Positions 1-7,716 of a stretch of DNA of 8,677 nt are shown one piece after another. The notes under the pieces are model-generated. The model made no database searches. It had not been told where the DNA came from and saw only the letters and a list, made by a program, of their open reading frames with translations. Position numbers and translations under genes: made by a program. Position 1 is the stretch's first letter. Each line of letters opens with the position of its first letter. Source of the DNA: an uncultured Sphingomonadaceae bacterium (GTDB lineage Bacteria; Pseudomonadota; Alphaproteobacteria; Sphingomonadales; Sphingomonadaceae). The DNA is taken from NCBI GenBank assembly GCA_938016505.1, contig CALLWN010000009.1, positions 1 to 8,677 of the forward strand, read 5' to 3'.

Positions 1-1981
1 GGTTGCCCCGGAAGATGCCCGGCGGGGCGGTGCCGAAGTACACGTCGTGAGAGGCGGCCCCCGCGCCGGCCGTCCAGCCCAGGTCGGCGTCCATCGGCAC
101 GCAGGTGGCCGCCTGGGCGGGAACCGGAGCCGAGGCCGCCAGCGGCAGGGTTCCGGCCACGTAGGCCTCGAAGCGTTCCGCCCGGGTACCGTGCATCAGG
201 GCATCGGTGGCGAAGAACTCCGCGTAGCCCAGACCGAAGCAGCCTCGCGCGAAGGTCGTGTCGGTGACGGACGCAACGGTGGCCCCGTCGATGCCGTACG
301 TGATCTGGGGCCCCGCGCAGGCGATGCGAAAACGCCGCCAGGCGGTGGACGGCAGAAACAACGGCTCGGCCGTGAAGTCCGTGAAGATACCCTGGACGTA
401 CCGGCCGGCCCGCACCCGGCCATCGTGCGAGTCGAAGGTCAGGGCGTAGCAGTTGCCTTTTCCGTAGCCCCCGGAGGACAGCTCCAGGGCGCCGGTGCCG
501 TCGTCGCGAGCGAAAAGAGCATACCGTTCAAAACCGTCGGAAGCTTCCCCCGGGCGATACTCGCAGTAGATGTCGCACTCGACGACGTAATCGGTGTCCC
601 CGAAGTCGCCGCGTCGCACGGTGTCGACTCCGCCGGCGGGATTCATGACCCGCAGAACATGGCCGTCCCCTCCGGGTGCCGGCGGCGAGAAGGGAATCAC
701 ACCGCTGTAGCTGAACTTGTCGTCCCAGCCGGGTCCGCGGCCTGAGGCAGGGAACTCGTCGGCCAGCGGGAACGTCGTGGCCGTGTCGCGCCGGACCAGC
801 ATGATGGCGTTGGCGACGTAGCGCTCGCTGCCGTCGGAGGGCGTGTTGCGCACGGTGCCGTCGACGACGATGGTGGAACTGCCCCCGCCGTCGTAATTGA
901 CGGCGTCGGTCGCCCCCAGCGTGCCGGTCAGGAAGTCGGCCATCTCCTGGAACGTCATGCCCACGCTGGAGGTGCTGCGCCCGTCGCAGACCACCAGGAA
1001 CCATTGCTGGGCGTTCCAGGCCAGCACGGTCCGCGGGTTGCGGCTGTAGGGCGAGGCTCCGGACTCCAGGTTGGTCCAGCCGGCCGGGTAGGCGGCGCCG
1101 TCGCGGATGATCCAGCCCACGCCGGTCAGGGCGTTGTCGGAGTTGTTGTACTCGGGGGCCCCGCTGGCGACCCGCACCCCCAGCCGGGCTCCGACCTGGG
1201 CGTGGGCCAGGATCTGCGATGCGGTGCTGCCCCAGCTCGACAGCACGAGCCCTCCGGCCGGGATGGGGTTATTGCCGGCGGTCGGGGCATGGATGGCGGT
1301 GATGATGCCGGAGATCTCCTTGTCGCCCCGCATGGGATAGCTGACGCCGCCGACGGCGACCTCGACGGCCAGCGAGGGGTTGATGAAGCTGGTCCGGGTG
1401 GAGGTGTCGAAATCGGGCGTGAACACGGTGGTGCCGTTGATCGGCACAAGCGGTCCGCTCATGGTGAAGTTGTACTGATTGAGCGGCATCTCGAAGCCGT
1501 CGGCGAAGCGGACGGTGCCATAGACGTGGTCGAAGTTGGTCCTGACCACCGGTCGCCGCGAGGGGCCGACCATCACCGTGTGGTAGGTGTACGAGGGGTT
1601 GAACGTGGGAGTATCGAGCATCTGGCCGTCGGTCTGGCCGATGCCCAGCAGTCGCGGGGGATTGGCGGCGTCGAAGAACGAGCCGTTGACCGCCGCCAGC
1701 ACGTCGTGTTGGGGCGGCTGATCGTAACGGGCGAAGATCTGGCTCGTGCGTTCACGGGTGGTGTAGTAGCGCTTGCCCTGGGCCCAGCCGACCTTGAGCT
1801 TGTACTCGGCTCGGAGGACATCGGCGGCGACGACATGCACCCGGTTGGGCCCGGGGGCGCTGTAGGTATTGAAGGTCACGCCCGGAGCGACGCTTTCGGC
1901 CCGCAGCCCCGCGGTTGTGGCCAGGACCGCGGCCAGCACCCCGGCCGCAAGCCGCCCGTCGTGCCGCATTGCCGAACGCAT
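1..1981 (-). CDS. Secreted phosphodiester glycosidase (NAGPA family) with lectin-like and Fn3-like modules, C-terminus outside window
   Basis: At least 660 codons are open from the ATG at 1981 to the window edge; the stop lies outside. Residues 1-28 form a signal peptide (basic start, Ala/Leu/Val core, probable cleavage after LRA). Residues about 90-395 match the phosphodiester glycosidase fold named after GlcNAc-1-phosphodiester alpha-N-acetylglucosaminidase: VNGSFFD at 98-104, RNPRT at 314-318, CDGR at 332-335 and the family hallmark VNYDGGGSS at 361-369. Residues about 408-605 look like a concanavalin/LamG-type beta-sandwich. Residues about 610-660 begin an Fn3-like module containing HDVYFGT at 645-651. 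Bacterial relatives are linked to exopolysaccharide or cell-wall glycan turnover; the substrate here is unknown. The start is preceded by GGGGGGA, a modest ribosome binding site. The ATG lies 24 bp after the pseudopilin stop and in the same frame, so the two are probably one transcript. I followed the frame across the region and saw no frameshift. Confidence 0.88.
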   Translation of the reverse strand, partial: MRSAMRHDGRLAAGVLAAVLATTAGLRAESVAPGVTFNTYSAPGPNRVHVVAADVLRAEYKLKVGWAQGKRYYTTRERTSQIFARYDQPPQHDVLAAVNGSFFDAANPPRLLGIGQTDGQMLDTPTFNPSYTYHTVMVGPSRRPVVRTNFDHVYGTVRFADGFEMPLNQYNFTMSGPLVPINGTTVFTPDFDTSTRTSFINPSLAVEVAVGGVSYPMRGDKEISGIITAIHAPTAGNNPIPAGGLVLSSWGSTASQILAHAQVGARLGVRVASGAPEYNNSDNALTGVGWIIRDGAAYPAGWTNLESGASPYSRNPRTVLAWNAQQWFLVVCDGRSTSSVGMTFQEMADFLTGTLGATDAVNYDGGGSSTIVVDGTVRNTPSDGSERYVANAIMLVRRDTATTFPLADEFPASGRGPGWDDKFSYSGVIPFSPPAPGGDGHVLRVMNPAGGVDTVRRGDFGDTDYVVECDIYCEYRPGEASDGFERYALFARDDGTGALELSSGGYGKGNCYALTFDSHDGRVRAGRYVQGIFTDFTAEPLFLPSTAWRRFRIACAGPQITYGIDGATVASVTDTTFARGCFGLGYAEFFATDALMHGTRAERFEAYVAGTLPLAASAPVPAQAATCVPMDADLGWTAGAGAASHDVYFGTAPPGIFRGN

Positions 1982-2005
1982 GAATCCCCCCGATACCACC
2001 CCCGG

Positions 2006-3121
2006 TCAGTACGTCCGCCAGCCCGACTGGATGCCGAACCACACGTTGGGCTTGGGAACCAGCTGATCGTAAACGTACTGCGGCGCCGCGTTGGGATCCA
2101 GGAGCTGCCACCAGTTGAGGCGGTCGACGTGCCCGTCGAGGTACCCCACGTTCATCTGGTTGCGCGAGACGTACGTCGCTTCGATCTGCTCGCTGCTCGG
2201 CGGCGTGCCCAGCGCCGGAAGCTGGAATGACAGATTATAGTCCACGCCGGTCAGCAGCCCGGTCGATGCGCGGCCCCCGTGGCGGAACCGCAGGGCCCAC
2301 GGGAGGTAGTCCCGGGGGTGCTGGCCGAGGTCGGCGGGAAACAGTCCCAGCTTGCCGGACTCGACCACCAGCGCAGGCAAACCCTTGGTGTTTCGCAGAC
2401 CGGCCTCGGCGTTGACGCCGTAGCTCAGCCACATCAGCGGCGCCTGGATGGTCCAGCCGTGGGTGATGGCGTCCCCGCCCATGGGGTTTTCCGCGTAGAG
2501 CGTGTTGCCGCGGTAGTCCAGCACCTGGTAGGCCCAGGCGCGCTCGTTGTGCACGTTCCTGGCCGTCACCGAGCGCCCGCCGCGCACCGCGTCGTATTCC
2601 AGCAGCAGGTCGTCCTTCTCGCCCGGGGAAGCCGCGTCGCCCCCGAACAGGTTGCTGTCCAACTGGTCCTGGATGTCCAGCTGCCAGCGGTTGCCCCCGA
2701 GGCTGGCAACCCGGCGCAGCCGGTTGAAGATCGCGTCCCCGGTGGTCGTCCCGCGGTAGCGGCCGCTGCTGTAAAGCCGGGCGAGCACCGCCGGAATCGG
2801 CCGCGGGGCCGGATCGCTGGGACAGGTCACCAGGTCGAGCTGCCCCTTGTTCTGACGCAACGAGTGCGTGGCCCAGCCGAAGTTGGTCGACCACTGCTCG
2901 CGGCGCATCTGCTGTTCGGCCATCGCCAGGGCGGTGCCGTGGAGCGACTGCTTGATGTTGGTGCCGCAGACCGTGGCCCGGGACGACTCGCGGGCCTGCC
3001 GCAGGGCCGGCAGCAGGATCGCGACCAGCAGGGCGATGATCGCGACCACCACCAGGACCTCGATCAGCGTGAAGCCGCCGGCCCGATCCATTCGGTTTCG
3101 AAGCGTCGCACGGGAGTCCAT
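2006..3121 (-). CDS. Type II secretion-like pseudopilin with prepilin N-terminal methylation motif and DGHV C-terminus
   Basis: The product has 371 residues. Its N-terminus is a class III prepilin leader: a short basic stretch ending in RAGG, then FTLIE with the conserved Glu at mature position 5, then a hydrophobic helix ([19 protein letters not shown]). A prepilin peptidase would cut between Gly and Phe. The rest is a globular domain of the large DUF1559-like planctomycete pseudopilin group, ending with GYLDGHV around residues 326-332. In the usual H-X9-DG signature a His sits nine residues before DG; here that place is Ser, and a candidate RHGG (His281) lies 47 residues before DG. I chose ATG 3121 because AGGAG lies 8 nt upstream. 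The internal Met at 3091 would leave a very short leader and lacks such a site. It lies between a dockerin protein and the glycosidase gene, with only 24 bp to the latter. It could be a minor pilin or a surface-display subunit. Confidence 0.93.
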   Translation of the reverse strand: MDSRATLRNRMDRAGGFTLIEVLVVVAIIALLVAILLPALRQARESSRATVCGTNIKQSLHGTALAMAEQQMRREQWSTNFGWATHSLRQNKGQLDLVTCPSDPAPRPIPAVLARLYSSGRYRGTTTGDAIFNRLRRVASLGGNRWQLDIQDQLDSNLFGGDAASPGEKDDLLLEYDAVRGGRSVTARNVHNERAWAYQVLDYRGNTLYAENPMGGDAITHGWTIQAPLMWLSYGVNAEAGLRNTKGLPALVVESGKLGLFPADLGQHPRDYLPWALRFRHGGRASTGLLTGVDYNLSFQLPALGTPPSSEQIEATYVSRNQMNVGYLDGHVDRLNWWQLLDPNAAPQYVYDQLVPKPNVWFGIQSGWRTY

Positions 3122-3139
3122 CGGAGCGTCTCCTGTCTC

Positions 3140-3154
3140 GTCGGCCGGGCCGAC
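3140..3154. repeat. 15-bp perfect odd palindrome in the pseudopilin leader
   Basis: GTCGGCC-G-GGCCGAC ends 18 nt before the pseudopilin ATG on the minus strand, immediately upstream of the AGGAG site. It may be an RNA stem-loop (GTCGG with CCGAC) or a protein-binding site. GC-rich background makes such palindromes fairly common, so its function is uncertain. Confidence 0.35.
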
Positions 3155-3181
3155 GCCCGCTTCGGCCTCTCCGGGGGCGGC

Positions 3182-3196
3182 CGGCGGAAACCGCCG
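3182..3196 (-). terminator. Small hairpin between dockerin gene and pseudopilin gene
   Basis: CGGCGG-AAA-CCGCCG forms a 6-bp stem with a 3-nt loop 26 bp after the stop of the upstream minus-strand gene (stop at 3222). There is no T tract after it, so it is not a classical intrinsic terminator. It may be a processing or 3'-end-stabilising stem, or just GC-rich chance. Confidence 0.25.
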
Positions 3197-3221
3197 CCGT
3201 CGCAGCGGCCCGCTCCGCCGG

Positions 3222-5384
3222 CTACGGGACCGGCTGGTTCGGGCAGCCGGCCGGCCAGTTGGGCCAGTGCGGCGGAACGGGGCTGTACTCGTAGGCCACG
3301 CCGGGGCCCAGGGCACAGGCCGCGAAGTTCTCCAGATCGGTCGCATCGATCGCCTGGTTGCCGTCGGAATCCAGGCATGCGCACGCCTCCGGCGACGGCA
3401 AGCCGCCGCCGAGCGTCAGGCATCGCTGCATGAACGCGAAGTCGTCGGCATCGACGTCGCCGTCCCCGTCGGCGTCCGCCCAGGGCGTGTGGCAGCACCG
3501 GCCGGTTTCGAGCGTCGCGGCCAGCAGGCTGGTGTTCATGCCGGGCATTTCCCACCGGACCGCGTCGGCAAAGACTCGCGGACCGTCGCCGGACAGTCCG
3601 GCGTTCAGCGTCACGGTGTAGGTCACGCCGGCGGTCAGATGGTACTGCCCGCGATGGACCGGATCCTCCAGGCTCTGCCAGCCGTTGCCGTCGTTGCGCT
3701 GGTTGCGATAGACCGTGACCGGCGGGCCGTCGTGGGTGATGACGAAGGCGGCCTGCCTGGCGGCGTCCAGGTTCCGGGCCCAGGTCGCCTGCGCCCGGTA
3801 GTAGCCCGTGACCGTCGGCGTGAAGGAAAAGACCGCCGAGGTTCCCGAGGCTCCCGAGAGCGCCGAGAGGCTGCCGATGCCGGGCGTGGTCAGGTCGGCG
3901 GTGGACTTGGCCGTCTCCGTCGCCCAGCCGCCGCTGGTCGAGAACTGCCCGTAACCTGCTCCGCCCGGGCGACTCTCGACCAGGTGGATCGGAGCCGATG
4001 TGAAGTCCGCGCTGATGTTGATCCGCTCCAGCGTCCGGCAGGGATCGACCGGGACGCGGTGGGCGATGAGAAACTGCCCCCCTGTGCCGCCGCCCATGCC
4101 GTGCTCGACGGAATCGCCCTCCTTGCCCACGGTCCGGAAGCCCGACGCCCCCTGCGTGCGGCGGTTGCCGCCCGCGCCGACGGCCACGTTGGCCGCGTCC
4201 CCGTCCTCTCCCGACCAGTCGTAGAGGTTGATCGGCACGACGTCGCTGGACTGGTCATCGTAGACCAGCTCGATGTTCAGGTGATGCCCCCGCCCCCCCG
4301 AGGAGGCGGTCAGCAGGAAGAGTTCCTGGTAGTTCCCGGGGACAAACTCCGTGGCCGCCGAGTCGTTGAGACTGAAAACGCGGTCGGCGGGGAACTCCAG
4401 TGTGTCGCCGCTGCGCCACTTGAGGGAGTTGAAGCCGTCATAGCGCAGCCGGAAGGCGACGTCGCGGTCGGCCAGGCGGGCGGTGTACAGCTCGTTGACC
4501 GGCAGCCCCGGCGACAGCGGCACGTTCATCGGGTAGCCCGGATCCACGCAGGTCAGGCCGGCGTAGCCGTTGGCCGCCATGGCCTGCTGCCCGTCGATGG
4601 TCACGGTCTGCTGCGGCCTGTCGGGATTGTTGGCGAAGACCTCGCCCGGACCGTACAGCGGGTCGGCGTTGCCGATGCACCGCAGGTCGATCGGGCCTCC
4701 GGCGGTCGGAGCGTCGCATTCGCGCACCACCGGATAAGCCTCCTGCACCAGGATCGCCGTGATCGGGTGAGTGCAGGGAAAACAGAAGGCGAAATCCCAC
4801 TTGGTCCACAGGGCGCTGTTGCGCTTCATCCACATGTGCAGGCCGTTACCGGGGGCGCCGCACGTCGGGTTCGCGGGAGCCTGCGGGCCCGGGCCGGCCT
4901 GGGTCCACACGCCCGTCTGCCCGTACGGGAAGTCCATCCCGATCCACTGGTGGTTCTGCCCGTAGGCCCCGTTCCAGGGAATGAACGGAATGTTCCACAG
5001 CCCGGGACCCTGCTCGTTGGCCTCGCGCCCGTTGATGTTGCATTCGATCGGCAGCCAGTCCCAGTAGACGACCCCGTCGGGCATCACCGACGGTGACCAT
5101 TGAAACACGTGGTAAAGGGCGGGCTTGACCGGGAACAGGTCCGAGTGTCCCACGGGGATGCAGTTCTCGACGCTGAGCTCCCACCAGGCCCGCTGGATGT
5201 TGCCCGCGCCGCCGGAGGAATACTTGTAACCGCGGCCGTCGACGTCCCCCGTGGGCACGTCGATGAACGGTGCGCCGCTGTCGCCGTCGAAACGGCTGGG
5301 ATAGACCAGCCACTGCCGCTGGGCCGCCGCCGGCAAGGTGCACAGCAGGAACAGGGAAACGGCCAGATGCGTACGATTCCGCAT
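3222..5384 (-). CDS. Secreted multidomain protein: PEP-CTERM-paralogous N-domain, golvesin-like module, dockerin repeats
   Basis: The product has 720 residues. Residues 1-21 are a signal peptide ([21 protein letters not shown]). Residues about 25-200 align with the smaller secreted protein at 6988-7620: W25, R-x-DG at 31-34, PIE at 112-114, IPWNG at 135-139, NHQW at 144-147, GPGPQAP at 164-170, GNG at 179-181 and KWDF at 195-198. Residues about 230-470 are a beta-rich segment I cannot assign. Residues about 475-613 resemble golvesin/Xly-CBD modules ([23 protein letters not shown]). Two EF-hand-like dockerin loops follow, [12 protein letters not shown] near 635-647 and [12 protein letters not shown] near 671-683. 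A Pro/Trp-rich tail closes the protein. I chose ATG 5384 because GGAGG lies 6 nt upstream and the signal peptide begins there; an in-frame ATG at 5399 is less well placed. It probably acts outside the cell as a binding or structural protein; no catalytic site is evident. Confidence 0.9.
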   Translation of the reverse strand: MRNRTHLAVSLFLLCTLPAAAQRQWLVYPSRFDGDSGAPFIDVPTGDVDGRGYKYSSGGAGNIQRAWWELSVENCIPVGHSDLFPVKPALYHVFQWSPSVMPDGVVYWDWLPIECNINGREANEQGPGLWNIPFIPWNGAYGQNHQWIGMDFPYGQTGVWTQAGPGPQAPANPTCGAPGNGLHMWMKRNSALWTKWDFAFCFPCTHPITAILVQEAYPVVRECDAPTAGGPIDLRCIGNADPLYGPGEVFANNPDRPQQTVTIDGQQAMAANGYAGLTCVDPGYPMNVPLSPGLPVNELYTARLADRDVAFRLRYDGFNSLKWRSGDTLEFPADRVFSLNDSAATEFVPGNYQELFLLTASSGGRGHHLNIELVYDDQSSDVVPINLYDWSGEDGDAANVAVGAGGNRRTQGASGFRTVGKEGDSVEHGMGGGTGGQFLIAHRVPVDPCRTLERINISADFTSAPIHLVESRPGGAGYGQFSTSGGWATETAKSTADLTTPGIGSLSALSGASGTSAVFSFTPTVTGYYRAQATWARNLDAARQAAFVITHDGPPVTVYRNQRNDGNGWQSLEDPVHRGQYHLTAGVTYTVTLNAGLSGDGPRVFADAVRWEMPGMNTSLLAATLETGRCCHTPWADADGDGDVDADDFAFMQRCLTLGGGLPSPEACACLDSDGNQAIDATDLENFAACALGPGVAYEYSPVPPHWPNWPAGCPNQPVP

Positions 5385-5608
5385 ACGACTCCTCCCCACC
5401 GCTGGGGGACATGCCTGAGCTCAACCGGGCAAACGCAACACGCGTGCGGTGCTGGACCGCGCGTCACGCCCGCGAGCCCGAAACCGGAGCCGCCCGGGGC
5501 CGCTGAGCTGAACAAGCCCCTGAAGGTCTCATCGGTCAGTTTAATGCGCCAACTGCGTCGAAAGCAACCTCGGCCCGCACAATCGCCGCCGTAACCCCTG
5601 ATCGCGTG

Positions 5609-5627
5609 GCCGGTTGCATCGACCGGC
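5609..5627. repeat. Stem-loop GCCGGT / ACCGGC in the leader region of the large dockerin gene
   Basis: GCCGGT and ACCGGC pair perfectly over 6 bp around the 7-nt loop TGCATCG. It lies 72 bp past the stop of the gene ending at 5700. There is no T tract on either side, so a terminator role is not supported. Confidence 0.3.
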
Positions 5628-5655
5628 GACCGCACCTGGATCCTCCCTCCGGGTC

Positions 5656-5670
5656 GTTAACTCGGTTAAC
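5656..5670. promoter_or_regulatory. Palindromic operator-like element GTTAACTCGGTTAAC
   Basis: Two GTTAAC arms (each self-complementary) flank TCG. Its first nine bases, GTTAACTCG, match the palindromes at 8048, 8193 and 8233 with one or two differences, and it ends in the same AAC. It is one base shorter than those. It lies 272 bp upstream of the ATG at 5384 and 29 bp after the stop of the preceding gene, so it could be an operator or a stem-loop at the 3' end. Confidence 0.45.
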
Positions 5671-5699
5671 CGGACTGCCGGGCGTCCCGCCGCCCCCGC

Positions 5700-6839
5700 T
5701 CAGTCGCAGTTCGGGTCCGCCAGCACGCCCGGGCCGGCGGCGCAGTCCAGGAACCCTTCGAGGTCCGCAGCATCGACATCCTGGTCGCCGTCCAGGTCGA
5801 GGCACTGGCAGTTGGCCCGGTCGAACAGCGGATTGACGGCCATGAACGGGTCGGCCGGTCCGGTGATGCACGTCTGCAGTCTGGCGAAGTCCAGCATGTC
5901 CACAGCGCCGTCGCCGTTGACGTCCGGCCTGGGGTCGTGGCACTCGGTCAGCGACACTTCGTCGTACCAGGCATCCTCGAATGTGTTGGCCAGAATGCTC
6001 TCGGTGATCAGTGCCGGATCGCCGCCCAGGTGAAGATAGATGACGTCGGTGCCGGTGTTGGTCGGGCCGGGTGCTCTGTGTCCCTGGGCGATGACGGCGC
6101 CGTCGATCAGGAAATCGACATCCAGCCCGCCGGTATACGGGCGCACCACGATCTCGAAGCGGTGCCATCCCTGGGTGCGCGGCACGCTGCTGACCACCCA
6201 TCCGTCAGTCGGCGTGGCCCAGGCGTAATGGTCCCAGCTCTGGTGGCTGTTGATGCCGAGAAAATAATACTCCTTGTCCGGCTCGGCATAGGAAAAACGG
6301 CGATTGGGCGCCCCCAGCTCGATTCCCGCGTTGACGTCGAAGTTCGGCCGTGACGGCGGCCCCCAGGGGTCGCAGTCGCACAGGATGGCGGCGTCGTCGT
6401 AGAACTGGACCTTCAGACGCAGGTCCTTGCCGGGCGCCGGCGGGTCGAAGATGTGGTAGATCGCATACCAGTAAGGATCCGCCACCGGCTGCCGCCCGGA
6501 CCGCTGGCCGCTGTAGACATGCCCGCCGTTGTCCTTGTCCGGCCAGGTCTCGAACTTGTAGGGCCCCCAGGTCCAGCTGTCGTTGGGCGACGGCGCGGGA
6601 ATGTGCCGGCCGTTGCTCGGGTCGTCGGGGCAGTAGCTCTGCCGGGGCAGGGTGTAAGGCCAGGGGCAGTGGGCGGTGCGGTTACCGGGGTAGTCGAATG
6701 CGTGCCACTCGACCCGGAAGTCCCACCCGGGCTCGAAGTTCTCGTAGAACGGCAGCGCCGTGGTCTCGGCATGCAGCGCCGGGCCGCCGGCGAGCACTGC
6801 CGCCCAGGCCGCACGCATCATCAGACGGTATCGGGGCAT
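5700..6839 (-). CDS. Secreted concanavalin-like protein with C-terminal dockerin-like repeats
   Basis: The product has 379 residues. Residues 1-24 are a signal peptide (MPRYRLMMRAAWAAVLAGGPALHA). The central region, about 30-300, reads as a jelly-roll lectin/LamG-like domain: it opens with FYENFEPGWDF, has strands such as LRLKVQFYDD, and contains GWHRFEIVVRPYTGGLDVDFLIDG, typical of this fold. The C-terminus has two EF-hand-like loops, DVNGDGAVDMLD near 304-315 and DLDGDQDVDAAD near 347-358, separated by a segment with a CQC motif. No transglycosylase or hydrolase motif is visible, so a glycan-binding or structural role is inferred. The start at 6839 is well supported by AAAGGAGGGG about 6 nt upstream; the longer in-frame upstream extension is an artefact. 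It shares the dockerin module, but not the N-terminal domain, with the gene at 3222-5384. Its leader carries two hairpins. Confidence 0.9.
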   Translation of the reverse strand: MPRYRLMMRAAWAAVLAGGPALHAETTALPFYENFEPGWDFRVEWHAFDYPGNRTAHCPWPYTLPRQSYCPDDPSNGRHIPAPSPNDSWTWGPYKFETWPDKDNGGHVYSGQRSGRQPVADPYWYAIYHIFDPPAPGKDLRLKVQFYDDAAILCDCDPWGPPSRPNFDVNAGIELGAPNRRFSYAEPDKEYYFLGINSHQSWDHYAWATPTDGWVVSSVPRTQGWHRFEIVVRPYTGGLDVDFLIDGAVIAQGHRAPGPTNTGTDVIYLHLGGDPALITESILANTFEDAWYDEVSLTECHDPRPDVNGDGAVDMLDFARLQTCITGPADPFMAVNPLFDRANCQCLDLDGDQDVDAADLEGFLDCAAGPGVLADPNCD

Positions 6840-6853
6840 CGCGAACCCCTCCT

Positions 6854-6879
6854 TTCCGGGGCGCGGTCCGGTCCCGGAA
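6854..6879 (-). promoter_or_regulatory. Leader stem-loop touching the ribosome binding site of the concanavalin-like gene
   Basis: TTCCGGG (6854-6860) pairs with CCCGGAA (6873-6879) over 7 bp around a 12-nt loop. On the minus transcript the stem's 3' arm overlaps the first A residues of the AAAGGAGGGG site. It could tune translation. No promoter was recognised upstream. Confidence 0.35.
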
Positions 6880-6889
6880 TCTGAGAACA

Positions 6890-6925
6890 GGGCAGAACGG
6901 AACGTCACCGCGCCCCGCTCTGCCC
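6890..6925 (-). repeat. Inverted repeat GGGCAGA / TCTGCCC in the same leader
   Basis: A 7-bp perfect inverted repeat (6890-6896 and 6919-6925) encloses 22 nt. It lies next to the 6854-6879 stem and between the two genes, so the 148-bp spacer is unusually structured. It may be a leader structure or a 3'-end processing element of the upstream gene. Confidence 0.3.
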
Positions 6926-6943
6926 CGGTCGTTCGAACACCCT

Positions 6944-6963
6944 CCGGCGGCCCGCGCCGCCGG
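6944..6963 (-). terminator. GC hairpin downstream of the PEP-CTERM gene
   Basis: CCGGCGG-CCCGCG-CCGCCGG is a 7-bp perfect stem with a 6-nt loop starting 24 bp after the stop at 6988. Two shorter inverted repeats lie between it and the stop: CGGGG/CCCCG at 6962-6977 and GAGGGCCCTC at 6980-6989. No U tract follows, so it would be an attenuating or 3'-end-protecting hairpin rather than a textbook terminator. Confidence 0.35.
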
Positions 6964-6987
6964 GGATCGGGCCCCGTGAGAGGGCCC

Positions 6988-7620
6988 TCAGTGCGACCTG
7001 CGACGCAGCAGCGGCGCTCCCAGCAGGAGCAGCAGGGCGCTGGCCGGCTCCGGCGTGATCTGGGTCACGCGCAGCGCGCTCCAGGCGCGGTCGATGTCCC
7101 AGCCGAAGTTCCACTTGGCATACAGGCTGGCATCCTTGTCGAGCCAGACGTAGATGCCGTTGCCGGCGGCGGTATAGGTGGCGTCAACCGGGGCTTGGGG
7201 TCCCGGGCCGGTCGACTTCCAGGTGCCGCGGGTGCCGTTCTCGGAACCGAGCCACATGTGATTGGTGCCCCACTGGCCGGCCCAGGGAATCACGGCATTC
7301 ATCGCGCCCTCGGCCTCGCCGACGTTGGCGGTCTCGATCGGCTGCCAGTTCAGCGGGCCCTGCAGAGGCACGAAGAACTCGACGGTGAACAGCTCCTTGG
7401 TGGCCGGCATCCCCGGCTGATTGCCCATGGCCCACCAGACCCGCCGCACGCCGTCGATGCCGGTTCCCTGCACCGCGTTGCTGCCGCCGTAGCCGGCCCC
7501 GGTAAGAATGGTGAAACTGCCGTCCAGCCGATCGATGGGCAGGATCCAGCTGTCTCCCGGCGCCGCCAGAGCCACGCCGGCCGTCAAGAGAACCGCCACG
7601 CTTGCCATTGTCCTGATCAT
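6988..7620 (-). CDS. Secreted PEP-CTERM protein sharing a domain with the large dockerin protein
   Basis: The product has 210 residues. Residues 1-20 are a signal peptide (MIRTMASVAVLLTAGVALAA). Residues about 25-172 are a single domain whose landmarks match the N-terminus of the 720-residue protein at 3222-5384: W25, R-x-DG at 31-34, RRVWW at 59-63, PIE at 94-96, IPWAG at 111-115, TNHMW at 119-123, GPGPQAP at 138-144, GNG at 153-155 and KWNF at 169-172. The C-terminus is a PEP-CTERM signal: TPEPAS, a hydrophobic LLLLLGAPLL stretch, then RRRSH. In other bacteria such tails are processed by an exosortase and accompany extracellular polysaccharide; no exosortase is in this window. GGAGGAG lies 5 nt before the ATG. 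A sigma-70-like promoter lies about 240 bp upstream. I do not recognise the main domain and assign no activity. Confidence 0.92.
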   Translation of the reverse strand: MIRTMASVAVLLTAGVALAAPGDSWILPIDRLDGSFTILTGAGYGGSNAVQGTGIDGVRRVWWAMGNQPGMPATKELFTVEFFVPLQGPLNWQPIETANVGEAEGAMNAVIPWAGQWGTNHMWLGSENGTRGTWKSTGPGPQAPVDATYTAAGNGIYVWLDKDASLYAKWNFGWDIDRAWSALRVTQITPEPASALLLLLGAPLLRRRSH

Positions 7621-7651
7621 GTTGTCTCCTCCTCTCGGATATGCCGCCGAC

Positions 7652-7668
7652 GAGCGGTATTCCCGCTC
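7652..7668 (-). repeat. Leader hairpin GAGCGG / CCGCTC upstream of the PEP-CTERM gene
   Basis: A 6-bp perfect stem with a 5-nt loop lies about 30 nt before the ATG at 7620, just upstream of the GGAGGAG site. It sits inside the predicted long leader. Confidence 0.35.
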
Positions 7669-7716
7669 ATCCTTGTCTGCGATCCCGTTTATGTCTGCTC
7701 CGACGATCTGCGGACG

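Larger units (their letters stand above)
5385..5699. other. 315-bp intergenic region upstream of the large dockerin gene
   Basis: No convincing gene lies here. It holds the palindromic element at 5656-5670, a stem-loop at 5609-5627, and an AT-richer patch near 5533-5572. In that patch the minus strand reads TTGCTT, 17 nt, TTAAAC, which is a weak promoter-like pair for the gene starting at 5384. Its size suggests that this gene can be transcribed separately from the one at 5700-6839. Confidence 0.5.

Noticed and set aside
1004..3433. Long plus-strand open frames at 1004-2230 and 2279-3433
   Set aside because: They mirror the glycosidase and pseudopilin genes, lack family motifs and have low-complexity composition typical of antisense shadows.
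2868..5096. A 742-codon open frame on the plus strand opposite the large dockerin gene
   Set aside because: It is antisense to a gene with a clear signal peptide, domain match, dockerin loops and ribosome binding site. Its own translation is Arg/Gly/Ala/Val-rich with no recognisable motif, as expected for the complement of GC-rich codons.
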